Source: Nostoc sp. UHCC 0302
GTDB taxonomy: Bacteria > Cyanobacteriota > Cyanobacteriia > Cyanobacteriales > Nostocaceae
Length of the DNA stretch: 64,000 bases
Direction: 5' to 3'
Assembly (NCBI RefSeq): GCF_038096175.1
Contig: NZ_CP151099.1
Coordinates: 4,124,501-4,188,500, forward strand
Made by a program: the position numbers and the translations under genes. Positions 44,826-54,053 of the stretch are shown one piece after another (position 1 is the first letter of the stretch; each line of letters starts with the position of its first letter). The notes below the pieces were generated by a model, which had not been told where the DNA came from, ran no database searches, and saw nothing but the letters and a program-made list of their open reading frames with translations.

Positions 44826-45100
44826 TTTGAATTGCCAAAAAGCTTAATTTATACAAGCATCAAGAATTTGTACAGTTGTCCATTTTTGCTTTGAAAAAAT
44901 TCAAAACGGGCTTAAAAGCTGTATATATAGGTAGAAAATGCATTGTTTCAGAACAATAGAGTACCTGCTGTGGTCATGCAAATAGTAAACAGAGATTTTC
45001 CCAAATACAATCTTAATTAAAGCTTTATAAGAGGAATAAAAGCCTGTAGCTTAGAAATTAAATCTTCTACAGTAGATGCAAAACAACTGAAAAGATAAAC

Positions 45101-46009
45101 ATGGCCACAGAAAATAGAATCGAACCTCGGCAAGTCGGCTCTACAGGTCTAGCTGTTTTCCCGCTAGCTCTCGGATGTATGGGTATGTCCGGTATGTACG
45201 GTTTGGCAGACGACAACGAAAGTATCGCCACTATCCATGCAGGTCTCGACCAAGGCATCACATTACTGGATACTGGCGATTTCTATGGCACTGGGCATAA
45301 TGAAATGCTAATTGGTCGTGCGCTCAAAGATCGCCGAGACAAAGCTCTGTTGTCTGTGAAATTTGGTGCTTTGCGTTCTCCTGATGGAGGATGGATTGGG
45401 ATCGATACGCGTCCAAGTTCGGTAAAAAACTTTGCAACTTATAGCCTTACCCGGTTGGGAGTTGATCATATTGATATCTACCGCCCAGCCCGGCTAGATC
45501 CGCAGGTTCCGATTGAGGACACCATCGGCGCGATCGCTGAACTTGTGACGGCTGGCTATGTCAGATATATCGGACTTTCGGAGGTGGGAGTTGACACTAT
45601 CCGTCGCGCACACGCTGTTCACCCCATTAGTGACCTTCAAATTGAGTACTCCCTGATTAGCCGTAGCCCTGAAACCGAGATATTTTCTGTACTGGAAGAA
45701 CTTGGCATTGGTGTGACTGCCTATGGTGTGCTTTCACGAGGATTGCTGAGTGGCTCAAATCCAGCTACACAGGGTGACTTCCGTGCCTACTTACCACGTT
45801 TCAGCTCAGAAAACCTAGCCCAAAACCAGCGCCTCGTCGAAGAGCTAAAGCAATTTGCTGCCAATAAGGGGGTTCTTCCTTCGCAGTTAGCTATTGCCTG
45901 GGTACTTGCGAAAAGTAAAAACATTGTTCCGGTAATTGGCGCCCGGAAGCGAAGCCAACTTGACGAATCGTTGGCAGCTGTTCATGTGAACTTATCACCA
46001 GAAGTTTGA
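45101..46009 (+). CDS. Aldo/keto reductase with C-terminal frameshift
   Basis: The 302-residue frame has the AKR start (STGLAVFPLALGCMGMSG), Asp and Tyr in LLDTGDFYG, Lys in LLSVKFGAL, and IAWVLAKSKNIVPVIGARKR near the end. The usual catalytic His is replaced: IDIYRPARLDP instead of a YxHR-type motif, as in one AKR subgroup. The frame stops at SPEV, but another frame continues from about 46007 as SRIEAAIPASAIAGTRYDEH and on to a TAA at 46096-46098. So one indel has removed about 30 C-terminal residues. The enzyme may still fold, or it may be an early pseudogene. A sequencing error would also explain it. Confidence 0.85.
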   Translation: MATENRIEPRQVGSTGLAVFPLALGCMGMSGMYGLADDNESIATIHAGLDQGITLLDTGDFYGTGHNEMLIGRALKDRRDKALLSVKFGALRSPDGGWIGIDTRPSSVKNFATYSLTRLGVDHIDIYRPARLDPQVPIEDTIGAIAELVTAGYVRYIGLSEVGVDTIRRAHAVHPISDLQIEYSLISRSPETEIFSVLEELGIGVTAYGVLSRGLLSGSNPATQGDFRAYLPRFSSENLAQNQRLVEELKQFAANKGVLPSQLAIAWVLAKSKNIVPVIGARKRSQLDESLAAVHVNLSPEV

Positions 46010-46098
46010 GCCGTATTGAAGCAGCGATTCCCGCATCAGCGATCGCTGGAACCCGTTATGATGAACACCAGATGAAGATGCTCGACAGTGAATGGTAA

Positions 46099-46318
46099 TG
46101 CTGTAAACAGCTTTGTTTTCCTGAGCAAAAAATTGGATTCAGCCGCCAAGTAAACCATTGGCTTTGTTCTACTTGGCAGATGCCTTTTTGTAGACAAGCT
46201 GAACTTCATGAGTATGTTAAAAAGTTAGTAGCAGATTTAGCAACAAAATCTCGTGTTGCTAAATTGACATCGGGTAGCACAATTGAAACAGGAGCTTTGG
46301 CTGTGTTTCTCTGACAAC
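46099..46318 (+). pseudogene. Remnant reading frame after the aldo/keto reductase
   Basis: After the TAA the same frame stays open for 72 codons: CCKQLCFPEQKIGFSRQVN and so on, ending LVADLATKSRVAKLTSGS then TIETGALAVFL-stop. The last part resembles, at DNA level, a piece at 44140-44178 (ACAATT...TTTTGGCTGTGTTT). There is no start codon. I do not recognise the family. Confidence 0.3.
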
Positions 46319-46355
46319 ACCGATATACAATTAGATAGGTTTATAAAAATTAACA

Positions 46356-46640
46356 ATGGTAGAACGCCCAATCAAAAAATCGGAACGTCAGGCTCAAGCA
46401 AACACTGACAACAATTCCGAAAATTTGGATTCTGTGCCTCTTGAATCCAATCCCAAAAACTCAAAACCAAACGCTAATCGCTCATTTGGTAAAGGAAAAA
46501 AAGCATCCTTTGGAGATGAAAAAAAGCAACAGGTTAATCCTGCACTGGCGCGTGGCCCGAGACCTGTTAAACCTAAAATCAATGTCAAAACAGAGCCTGA
46601 AACTGAATCAGACTCAATCTCTGAAGACCCTCAAGATTAA
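46356..46640 (+). CDS. Small disordered hydrophilic protein (94 aa)
   Basis: The product is rich in Lys, Asn, Ser, Pro and Glu with no hydrophobic core: ERPIKKSERQAQANTDNNS, FGKGKKASFGDEKK, ARGPRPVKPKINVKTEPE. It is expected to be unfolded and may bind RNA or protein; I cannot assign a function. I have a vague memory of similar short proteins in other cyanobacteria. A very strong terminator follows directly, which supports its being an expressed gene. Confidence 0.62.
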   Translation: MVERPIKKSERQAQANTDNNSENLDSVPLESNPKNSKPNANRSFGKGKKASFGDEKKQQVNPALARGPRPVKPKINVKTEPETESDSISEDPQD

Positions 46641-46657
46641 CATTTTACGTAAAGTTC

Positions 46658-46709
46658 GCAGCCAAGCACTTTGATCACTTAATCAAAGTGCTTGGCTGCT
46701 ACTTTTTTT
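46658..46709 (+). terminator. Strong rho-independent terminator
   Basis: An 18-bp perfect stem, GCAGCCAAGCACTTTGAT / ATCAAAGTGCTTGGCTGC, with a 6-base loop is followed by seven T residues. It ends the transcript of the small hydrophilic protein gene. Confidence 0.95.
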
Positions 46710-46804
46710 AATGCTGCCTCCAAAAGACTGATAAATTTTGATAGGCGATCGCTCAAATTGACATATTTTATCTAAACTGGGTATCTTGCTCCATTCTCAA
46801 TACC

Positions 46805-46874
46805 TGTAGGGTGGGCAGTTCCTACAACGTAAAAATAAGCGTTTGAGCGTATGGCAAGCATTGCCCACCCTACA
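46805..46874. mobile_element. MITE-like hairpin with TGTAGGGTGGGCA ends
   Basis: A 70-bp element has perfect 13-bp inverted ends TGTAGGGTGGGCA / TGCCCACCCTACA and an inner GGCAAGCATTGCC palindrome near the right end. It has no coding capacity. This type (GTAGGGTGGGC) is common in cyanobacterial genomes. Confidence 0.75.
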
Positions 46875-46909
46875 GAGCATCTAGTAGATTTTGATCTAAA
46901 AATAGCAGA

Positions 46910-47713
46910 TTACTTATTGCCAGCTCCAGGCTCAGTCAGCTGGCGGTGCAGTTCAGAATTAACTGTATCAGGTAAGACTTTGCTCACAGCCCCCTGAAGC
47001 TTTGTTTTGAGTGAGCCGGCAATCACATCGTCTTTACCTGCCATCAAGGCCTCGAAACCTTGCTTGGCGACAATAGCCGGATCGTCCTTTTGACTCTCAC
47101 CTACTTTGGTGTCGTCCATACCTGCGCGGTGGAAGAAGTTGGTATCAGTCGGCCCAGGCATAAGCGCGGTGACGGTAACGCCGGTGTCCTTCAACTCGTT
47201 GCGTAGCCCTTCTGAAAAAGAGTGTACAAAAGCTTTAGAAGCTGCATAGACTGCCTCAAACGGGCCAGGCATCAGGGCGGCAATCGACGATGTGAAGAGG
47301 ATTCGACCCTTGCCGCGCTCGACCATATCCTTGACCACCCGTTTGGCCAGATGTACAGATGACACAACATTCAGGTTGATAAGATTAAGTTCGTCCTTCA
47401 GGTCGGTCTCACGAGCGAAATCACCGCCAACACCGACACCTGCATTGATAGCGATCGCCTCCACTGGTCGCCCAGTTGCCTTAATCTGGTTGTAGAGTGT
47501 CTCAACACCATCATAGGTAGTGAGATCAGCTTGTACCGTCTCGACCTTGGTATCCAGATCCTCAAAGGCTTGAGCAGTTTCGTTAATGCTCGATCCGGTG
47601 GCTGTAACTAGAAGATCAAAACCGTTTTGAGCAAACTGTTTAGCAAGTTCGTAGCCGATGCCGTTGGATGCACCTGTCACGACAGCCAGGGGTCGAGTTA
47701 CCAAACTATTCAT
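46910..47713 (-). CDS. Short-chain dehydrogenase/reductase
   Basis: The 267-residue protein has TGASNGIGYELA for NAD(P), NAGVGVGG, the catalytic Ser in LFTSSIA and YAASK as the YxxxK pair. It resembles the oxidoreductases of the DltE/YqjQ type, which act on unknown ketones or alcohols. I chose the ATG at 47713 (MNSLVTRPLAVV) because AGGAG lies 10 bases before it; a longer frame to 47746 lacks a site. It is apart from the main SDR run by about 4 kb. Confidence 0.85.
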   Translation of the reverse strand: MNSLVTRPLAVVTGASNGIGYELAKQFAQNGFDLLVTATGSSINETAQAFEDLDTKVETVQADLTTYDGVETLYNQIKATGRPVEAIAINAGVGVGGDFARETDLKDELNLINLNVVSSVHLAKRVVKDMVERGKGRILFTSSIAALMPGPFEAVYAASKAFVHSFSEGLRNELKDTGVTVTALMPGPTDTNFFHRAGMDDTKVGESQKDDPAIVAKQGFEALMAGKDDVIAGSLKTKLQGAVSKVLPDTVNSELHRQLTEPGAGNK

Positions 47714-48006
47714 AACCGTCCAAACTCCTATGTAATTGCTCCACATTCACTTGCTATAGCTTACTTGTGTCTCGCTACCGTTGTGGATGTGGGCTTTCAA
47801 CCCTTATTATCTTAGGGAGCTAGGGGTGTGATTGCGTCTTTCCCGGGAAGTATTGCTAGTGTGTCTTTAAGGTTACTTTCTTATAGTTACGTATATATTT
47901 CTGCTGTTGCCAAAGAGTATGTAATTAGTTGGTGGCAGTGTAGATCAACCATTAGTTATCAATAAAAATAACACTTAAGATGGGTTCAATTTTCTCTAGC
48001 AAAGTT

Positions 48007-48110
48007 ATACCAATTTGAAAAAAGAATGTGACAAATAAACCATGCTGTAGAGACGCGATTCATCGCGTCTTCACCCAAGGATGTGTTGCAATCATTAATT
48101 GAATTGGTAT
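48007..48110. mobile_element. MITE-like element, 104 bp (copy 2)
   Basis: Ends are ATACCAATT and AATTGGTAT, and the right 60 bp are identical to copy 1 at 12712-12814. The left third differs at several positions. It directly adjoins the next MITE-like element. Confidence 0.82.
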
Positions 48111-48114
48111 TAGA

Positions 48115-48260
48115 GGATGTCTGAAAAGTATCTTAAAAACATAAAAATTATTAAAGCCTAACCCCCAAATCCCCAATGCTCTAAGGGAAGGGGACAATTC
48201 AAAACCTCTCTCCGAAGCGGAGAGAGGTTAAAAGTATATTTTTAAACTTTTCAGACGTCT
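48115..48260. mobile_element. MITE-like element with GATGTCTGAAAAGT ends
   Basis: The inverted ends GATGTCTGAAAAGT and ACTTTTCAGACGTC match at 13 of 14 positions and continue as AT-rich pairing. In the middle is the palindrome CCTCTCTCCGAAGCGGAGAGAGG, related to 1230-1254. It has no ORF. Its right end touches the stop codon of the small HTH gene. Confidence 0.75.
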
Positions 48261-48262
48261 TC

Positions 48263-48478
48263 TTAGAAGTTATTGAAATTCGTTCCAATTCCCATACTGA
48301 TGGTACAGCTAGGTCGTTTTCTAGCAAGATATTCTTGTAAAGCACCTTCAGTAACAACTCTTCGTCCATTTTGCTTGCGAGTGGAAAGCTGACCTGAGTG
48401 CAGGATTTGGTGGAATCTATTCTGATCTACCCCTAAACGTTTGGCTGCTTCACTAGACGAGATTCCACGATTTAACAT
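48263..48478 (-). CDS. Small helix-turn-helix (excisionase/MerR-like) protein
   Basis: The 71-residue protein is one helix-turn-helix domain: SSSEAAKRLGVDQNRFHQILHSGQLSTRKQNGRRVVTEGALQEYL, which is the pattern of excisionase/MerR-type DNA-binding modules (quoted in parts: SSEAAKRLGVDQNRF, RRVVTEGALQEYLARK). AGGAAAATTAAAGT precedes the ATG. Such proteins recognise specific DNA as toxin-antitoxin, phage or transposon regulators; nothing of that kind is adjacent, so its target is unknown. Its 3' end abuts a MITE-like element. Confidence 0.72.
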   Translation of the reverse strand: MLNRGISSSEAAKRLGVDQNRFHQILHSGQLSTRKQNGRRVVTEGALQEYLARKRPSCTISMGIGTNFNNF

Positions 48479-49026
48479 ACTTTAATTTTCCTAATTTTGG
48501 ATTGTATTTTTGGAGCCTGAGATAGTCTTATTTACATTCCAGCATGATGCCTATATCTTAGAAAAAATTTTAACCTTATTGAGTAATTTTTCTAGCCAAA
48601 AAGTTAAGAAAGTATTAAATATACCTACTAAAAGGATAAATTTAAAATAATACTTCGCTAAAAACAAAGGTATTCTTTATTACTAAAGCTGATAGATTGA
48701 ACTTTTTCTAGACTCAATTTTTATTCCTTCTGATAATGCTTTTTTAGATTTTTTTATTTTAAAATATTATGAAATATAATAACGCGTCTCTAACCGATAA
48801 TTAATCCTGTCTTGATTTTTACAGTGAAATTGGAGTGAAAAGTAATATAGAGGTATTGACAAATACAGCAGCCCTAAATCAATTTTGAGAAAATAATAAA
48901 GTTGTGAATGCAACTAAGTATTGGGTGCAAAATATGGATGCGTTTGTTAACTGAATTTATCGCAAACAATCGATGATTTTGTCAAATCAAACGCGCACTT
49001 ACGCACAAAATTATAAGGTAATTAAG
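48479..49026. other. AT-rich divergent intergenic region
   Basis: No ORF or repeat is recognised. It should contain the promoters of the HTH gene and of the 2TM protein. An extended reading of the 2TM gene to an ATG at 48973 is possible but has no ribosome-binding site. Confidence 0.45.
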
Positions 49027-49437
49027 ATGACTTACGATTCCGATGATGTGCAAAAAATCCTTCAAATAGCACTCACTCGTAAACAGGAAGGTGAATTTTC
49101 ACGAGAACAGCTTATAGAAATGGCATCCGAGTTGGGTATTTCTCCTAACATTTTGGAAAAAACTGAACAAAAGTGGTTAGCTGAACAAGAAGAAGAAGGC
49201 TTGCGGCACAAGTTTAATACTTTTAGACGCCGAGGCTTCCAATCACATTTTGTTACCTTCTTCGCAGTGAATTTATTCTTAGTTGTCTTGAATTTAATAA
49301 CTAGTCCTAGTTATTTTTGGGCTATATTTCCAATATTAGGATGGGGCTTAGGACTGTTTTTACATTGGTGGAGTGTTTATCACAGTAAAACAGAGGATTA
49401 CGAAATAGCTTTTCAGAAATGGCGCTCACAAACTTAA
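49027..49437 (+). CDS. 2TM-domain membrane protein
   Basis: The product (136 aa) starts with a SHOCT/ASL-like helical region (VQKILQIALTRKQEGEFSREQL and MASELGISPNILEKTEQKW), then a 2TM domain. The two helices are about FVTFFAVNLFLVVLNLI and FWAIFPILGWGLGLFLHWW. 2TM domains occur on sensor kinases and alone; the function of the stand-alone form is not known. I prefer the ATG at 49027 because AAGG stands before it. Confidence 0.75.
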   Translation: MTYDSDDVQKILQIALTRKQEGEFSREQLIEMASELGISPNILEKTEQKWLAEQEEEGLRHKFNTFRRRGFQSHFVTFFAVNLFLVVLNLITSPSYFWAIFPILGWGLGLFLHWWSVYHSKTEDYEIAFQKWRSQT

Positions 49438-49599
49438 CTTTTTTGACTTTAAAAAACGGAGATGCTCAGAAGATGTTTTAAGTTTTAAAAGCAATGAGTT
49501 TCTCTAAGCTCTGATCTGTATTATGATAATTTTTTGCAGCGTTCGTTTCACTTGATTGCTAGAAGTGAAGGCGATCGCTTTTTTTTGAGAGGAGATAGC

Positions 49600-50232
49600 G
49601 TGACCTCACCTATAGATGCTTTCTGGCTCAGTCGCCCTTCCACAGAGGTTGCGCCCGCACTAATTGGTTGTACCCTCGTCCGCCAAATGCCAGATGGACT
49701 AGTTATTCGGGGTCTGATTGTTGAAACTGAAGCCTATACATCCAATGACCCTGCGATGCACGCCTATCGTGGACGCACCAAACGAAACCAAGTGATGTTC
49801 GGCCCCGCAGGTAGGGCATATGTGTATCAGATATACGGAAGCTACTACTGTCTAAACATCGTAACTGACCAAGATGAAGTCGCGAGTGCTGTTCTCATCC
49901 GTGCGCTGATGCTAGAGAGCATTCCTCCCTGGATTTCTTCTTCAGACAAACTAAAACTCCATCGAATTGCTGCTGGCCCTGGGAAGCTCTGCCGCGCACT
50001 GATGATTGATGTCACCTTGAACACTACACAACTTCAACCAGGACAAGCATTATGGTTAGAACATCGTGATTCTCAGTTCCAGCAACAGCTAGAACAAGAG
50101 GATTTAACCCTAATACAAACTATTCGTATCGGCTTGACTAAAGGCGTAGATTTACCTTGGCGCTGGTACTTGTCTAACTGTCCTGCTGTATCTAAAACAG
50201 TAAGCAGCAACAGGACTTTAAAGCTTACCTAG
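49600..50232 (+). CDS. DNA-3-methyladenine glycosylase (AAG/MPG family)
   Basis: The 210-residue protein is the alkyladenine glycosylase: RGLIVETEAYTSNDPAMHAYRG holds the catalytic Glu, KRNQVMFGPAGRAYVYQIYGSYYCLNIVT is the core that flips the base, and RIAAGPGKLCRALMI follows. It removes alkylated and deaminated purines. I chose the GTG at 49600 because GAGAGGAG precedes it by 5 bases; the longer frame from a TTG at 49534 would translate a HIP1-containing leader. No partner gene is adjacent. Confidence 0.9.
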   Translation: MTSPIDAFWLSRPSTEVAPALIGCTLVRQMPDGLVIRGLIVETEAYTSNDPAMHAYRGRTKRNQVMFGPAGRAYVYQIYGSYYCLNIVTDQDEVASAVLIRALMLESIPPWISSSDKLKLHRIAAGPGKLCRALMIDVTLNTTQLQPGQALWLEHRDSQFQQQLEQEDLTLIQTIRIGLTKGVDLPWRWYLSNCPAVSKTVSSNRTLKLT

Positions 50233-50365
50233 TAGTCTGTCTCATTAGTTTTGAGAGGGTTGAGAAACGAACCGCATACTCCTACGGAGAAGCAAGCTAC
50301 GCGTTAGCGTCTCCCCTTATCCCAAAGGACTACGGTGTACAACCAGAGAACACATTTTTTGCCGC

Positions 50366-51590
<1,225 letters not shown>

Positions 51591-51643
51591 GGGCTACGCC
51601 CCGCCGTAGGCGATCGCACTCAGCCTAACCACCAGCACTATCC

Positions 51644-52387
51644 TTACCAAAGCTGCGCGGTTGGGCCAATTGTAAATTCGTTCACGTTTGTGTCTTCTGG
51701 CTGGTCAATCGCAAACGCCACAACATTGGCTACTCGATCTGGTGAGATGCCATATTGCTCATACAACTCTGTCATTTTTTCAGCCACATCTTGGTCAGTA
51801 ATCTGATTTAACAACTCAGTGTTAATTGCAGCAGGATAAATTGTCGCAGTACGAATGTTAGTTCCCTCTTGAGCAGACTCCATGCGTAGAACTTCCATGA
51901 AATCGCGCACGAACCATTTCGTCCCACCATACACTGCACCACCTGGATAAGCTTTTAATCCAGCAACCGATGAAGTTGTGATAACATGCCCAGACTTTTG
52001 GCTAATAAAAGTTGGCAACACAGCAGCGATACCATTTAGTACACCCTTGATATTGATATCAACTGTTTGATTCCATTCATCAGTTTTAAATGCAGAAAGT
52101 GGAGAATTTGGCATTATGCCAGCGTTCAAGAAAATAACATCGACGCCTCCAAATCTTTCCTTGGCAAGCTTGACGATTTCAGCGTTATCAGATGGGTTAA
52201 CTACATCCATCGCTTGATAGACTGCTTGTCCGCCATCTCTTTGAATTTCATCAACCAGTTGTCTCAATTGGTGCTCGCGTCGCGCGCCCAATACGACTTT
52301 AGCGCCTTTGCTTGCAAGCAATTTCGCAGTTGCTTCACCAATGCCTGATGATGCGCCGGTAATAATCACAACTTTGTCTTTAATCAT
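51644..52387 (-). CDS. Short-chain dehydrogenase/reductase
   Basis: The 247-residue protein has TGASSGIGEATA, FLNAGIMPNSP, catalytic Ser in TTSSVAG and YGGTK for the YxxxK pair, so it is catalytically complete. The C-terminus ends NEFTIGPTAQLW, typical of the NADP-dependent SDRs that follow the YdfG line. Its start codon overlaps the stop of the small upstream gene as ATGA, so translation is coupled. It belongs to the leftward AKR/SDR/cupin run. Confidence 0.9.
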   Translation of the reverse strand: MIKDKVVIITGASSGIGEATAKLLASKGAKVVLGARREHQLRQLVDEIQRDGGQAVYQAMDVVNPSDNAEIVKLAKERFGGVDVIFLNAGIMPNSPLSAFKTDEWNQTVDINIKGVLNGIAAVLPTFISQKSGHVITTSSVAGLKAYPGGAVYGGTKWFVRDFMEVLRMESAQEGTNIRTATIYPAAINTELLNQITDQDVAEKMTELYEQYGISPDRVANVVAFAIDQPEDTNVNEFTIGPTAQLW

Positions 52388-52548
52388 CTTATTCCTCTTT
52401 TTGTTGAGTAACTATTGAGTTCTGCAAGAGCGGACTTCTGAGCGGGTGCTTGGGAGTTCTTATGCGAGGCGCGCGTTTTGTCGAGCGCAACTGCCGCCGT
52501 CGTGCCGATTGCACTAATCAAGAAGGGTAGTATAACGAGGTGTTTCAT
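52384..52548 (-). CDS. Small exported or membrane peptide (54 aa) coupled to an SDR gene
   Basis: The start MKHLVILPFLISAIGTTAAVALD is a signal peptide or anchor; the rest is short, basic and Ser/Ala-rich (KTRASHKNSQAPAQ). The ATG has GGAGA upstream. Its TGA overlaps the next gene's ATG (ATGA), a sign of real coupled translation. I do not recognise the family. A longer frame upstream exists but lacks a ribosome-binding site. Confidence 0.55.
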   Translation of the reverse strand: MKHLVILPFLISAIGTTAAVALDKTRASHKNSQAPAQKSALAELNSYSTKRGIR

Positions 52549-52617
52549 TGAGTTCTCCAAATGTTGCCTGGCGGGATCTCCACTCACTGCAACGGTGTCA
52601 CGGTTGGCGACGAACAA

Positions 52618-53391
52618 TCACTGCACCGTTTGACCGCCATCGACGACCAAGGCGTGTCCGACGATGAAGGCAGCCGCGTCTGAACACAGCCAGACAACGG
52701 CATTGGCAATCTCTTCGGGTTGACCCATCCGTCCGATCGGCTCCTCTGCAATTACCTGCTTGCGTCCTTCAGCAGTACCGCCAGTGAAGCGATCCATCAT
52801 CGGTGTGTCAATGTAACCAGGGGCAACGGCGTTGACGCGGATGTTCTGCGAGGCATAGTCGAGAGCCGCCGACTTGGTGAGTCCGATCACACCGTGTTTT
52901 GCGGCGGTGTATGCGGCTCCGCCCTTGATGCCTATGACCCCGGCACCCGATGATGTGTTCACGATCGCGCCGCCGCCTTGCTTGAGTAGCAGTGGAATTT
53001 CATACTTCATGCACAGAAAAACACCGCGCAGATCGATGTCTACGATCCGATCCCACTCTTCCTCTTCGATTTCCGCTGTTGCTTTATTTTTCTGCTCCAC
53101 ACCGGCGTTGTTGAAGGCAAAGTCCAGCCGCCCGAAGGTCTCGATGGTCTTGGAAAGAGCCGCCTTCACGTCCTCGCTTCGTGTCACATCACACTTGAGG
53201 GCGATCGCTCGTCCGCCGAGTTCTTCGATCATGTGTACCGTTTCTTGATTGCCCTGTTCTGAAACGTCAGCGACCACTACATTAGCACCCTCACGGGCAA
53301 ATGCTAGCGCCGTAGCTCGACCGATGCCGTTCGCTGCTCCAGTTACAAACGCAACTTTTCCTGTGTAGTTTCCATTCTCGTTCGTTGTCAT
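52618..53391 (-). CDS. Short-chain dehydrogenase/reductase (FabG-like)
   Basis: The 257-residue protein has FVTGAANGIGRATALAFA, NNAGVEQ, the catalytic Ser in NTSSGAG, YTAAKHG (YxxxK), and the FabG-like end ...PEEIANAVVWLCSDAAAFIVGHALVVDGG. It is a classical NAD(P) oxidoreductase of the glucose-1-dehydrogenase/2,5-dichloro-diol type. Codon choice appears richer in G and C than in the chromosomal core genes here. It is second in the leftward run after the cupin. Confidence 0.9.
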   Translation of the reverse strand: MTTNENGNYTGKVAFVTGAANGIGRATALAFAREGANVVVADVSEQGNQETVHMIEELGGRAIALKCDVTRSEDVKAALSKTIETFGRLDFAFNNAGVEQKNKATAEIEEEEWDRIVDIDLRGVFLCMKYEIPLLLKQGGGAIVNTSSGAGVIGIKGGAAYTAAKHGVIGLTKSAALDYASQNIRVNAVAPGYIDTPMMDRFTGGTAEGRKQVIAEEPIGRMGQPEEIANAVVWLCSDAAAFIVGHALVVDGGQTVQ

Positions 53392-53448
53392 GATTTTTTT
53401 CCTTTAATTCTTTACCTAACAAGGTCTTAAAACCACCAGATGCGAAGA

Positions 53449-53844
53449 TCAGTTGGGATACTGCTCGTCGCTGACATGCTCCAGCCAGTCCACAGGCTTA
53501 CCATCGAGCCATTCCTGAATAGCGATGTGCGTCATCGCCGTGGTTGTTGTAGCACCGTGCCAATGCTTCTCACCCGGCGAGATCCAAATCGCGTCCCCCG
53601 GTCGAATTTCCTCGATCAAGCCGCCCCAGCGCTGTACGAAACCACAGCCAGCCGTCACGATCAAGGTTTGTCCCAACGGGTGGGTATGCCATGCTGTCCG
53701 AGCGCCAGGCTCAAACGTGACACTGGCTCCAGATGTGCGTGCTGGATCGTGCGCCTCGAAAAGAGGGTCAATGCGGACAGTGCCGGTAAAATACTCAGCC
53801 GACCCTTTGGCGGAAGGCTGTGAGCCACTTCTTTTGATGTCCAT
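53449..53844 (-). CDS. Cupin-domain protein
   Basis: The 131-residue protein is a single cupin: [20 protein letters not shown] gives the first metal-binding histidines and [16 protein letters not shown] the second motif. It resembles the cupins related to (R)-hydroxynitrile lyases and carboxymuconolactone decarboxylases that bind Mn or Fe. The ATG at 53844 has GAAGGA upstream. It is the first gene of the leftward run and faces the AraC regulator across a promoter gap, as in many aldehyde- or quinone-stress operons. Confidence 0.85.
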   Translation of the reverse strand: MDIKRSGSQPSAKGSAEYFTGTVRIDPLFEAHDPARTSGASVTFEPGARTAWHTHPLGQTLIVTAGCGFVQRWGGLIEEIRPGDAIWISPGEKHWHGATTTTAMTHIAIQEWLDGKPVDWLEHVSDEQYPN

Positions 53845-54053
53845 TTTCTTAATTCCTTCACTTGATGCAATTTTGGTGGCTAGCAGGCAAGTCTCTTGCC
53901 CAATCAAAACTGAGTTTTCTCTTGAATAAAAATCCAGAATGCTTATAAGAAGCCAAAATCATTTTTCATTGCTTTAGCTTCATTCTAAGAATCCTGAAGA
54001 ACAAGTAATAGAACAATCGTCTAAGATAGTTGTATAATTCTGCAAAATTAGAA
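53845..54053. promoter_or_regulatory. Divergent promoter region between the cupin run and the AraC gene
   Basis: About 200 bp of AT-rich sequence separate two divergent transcription units; this is where an AraC-type regulator usually binds. I could not pick out a reliable direct-repeat operator. Confidence 0.5.

Larger units (their letters stand above)
43673..45100. other. Long intergenic region with gene remnants
   Basis: This 1.4-kb region contains repeat words (CTGCGCCCCGCTACGC), an orphan terminator, a short C-terminal coding remnant at 44273-44410, a scrap near 44140-44178 similar to 46278-46318, and one possible mini-gene. It looks like a graveyard between two aldo/keto reductase relics. 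Confidence 0.6.

Noticed and set aside
44691-44894. 67-codon ORF in the 44.7-kb region
   Set aside because: It lacks a ribosome-binding site and runs through a terminator-like hairpin; the short ORF just before it has better signals.
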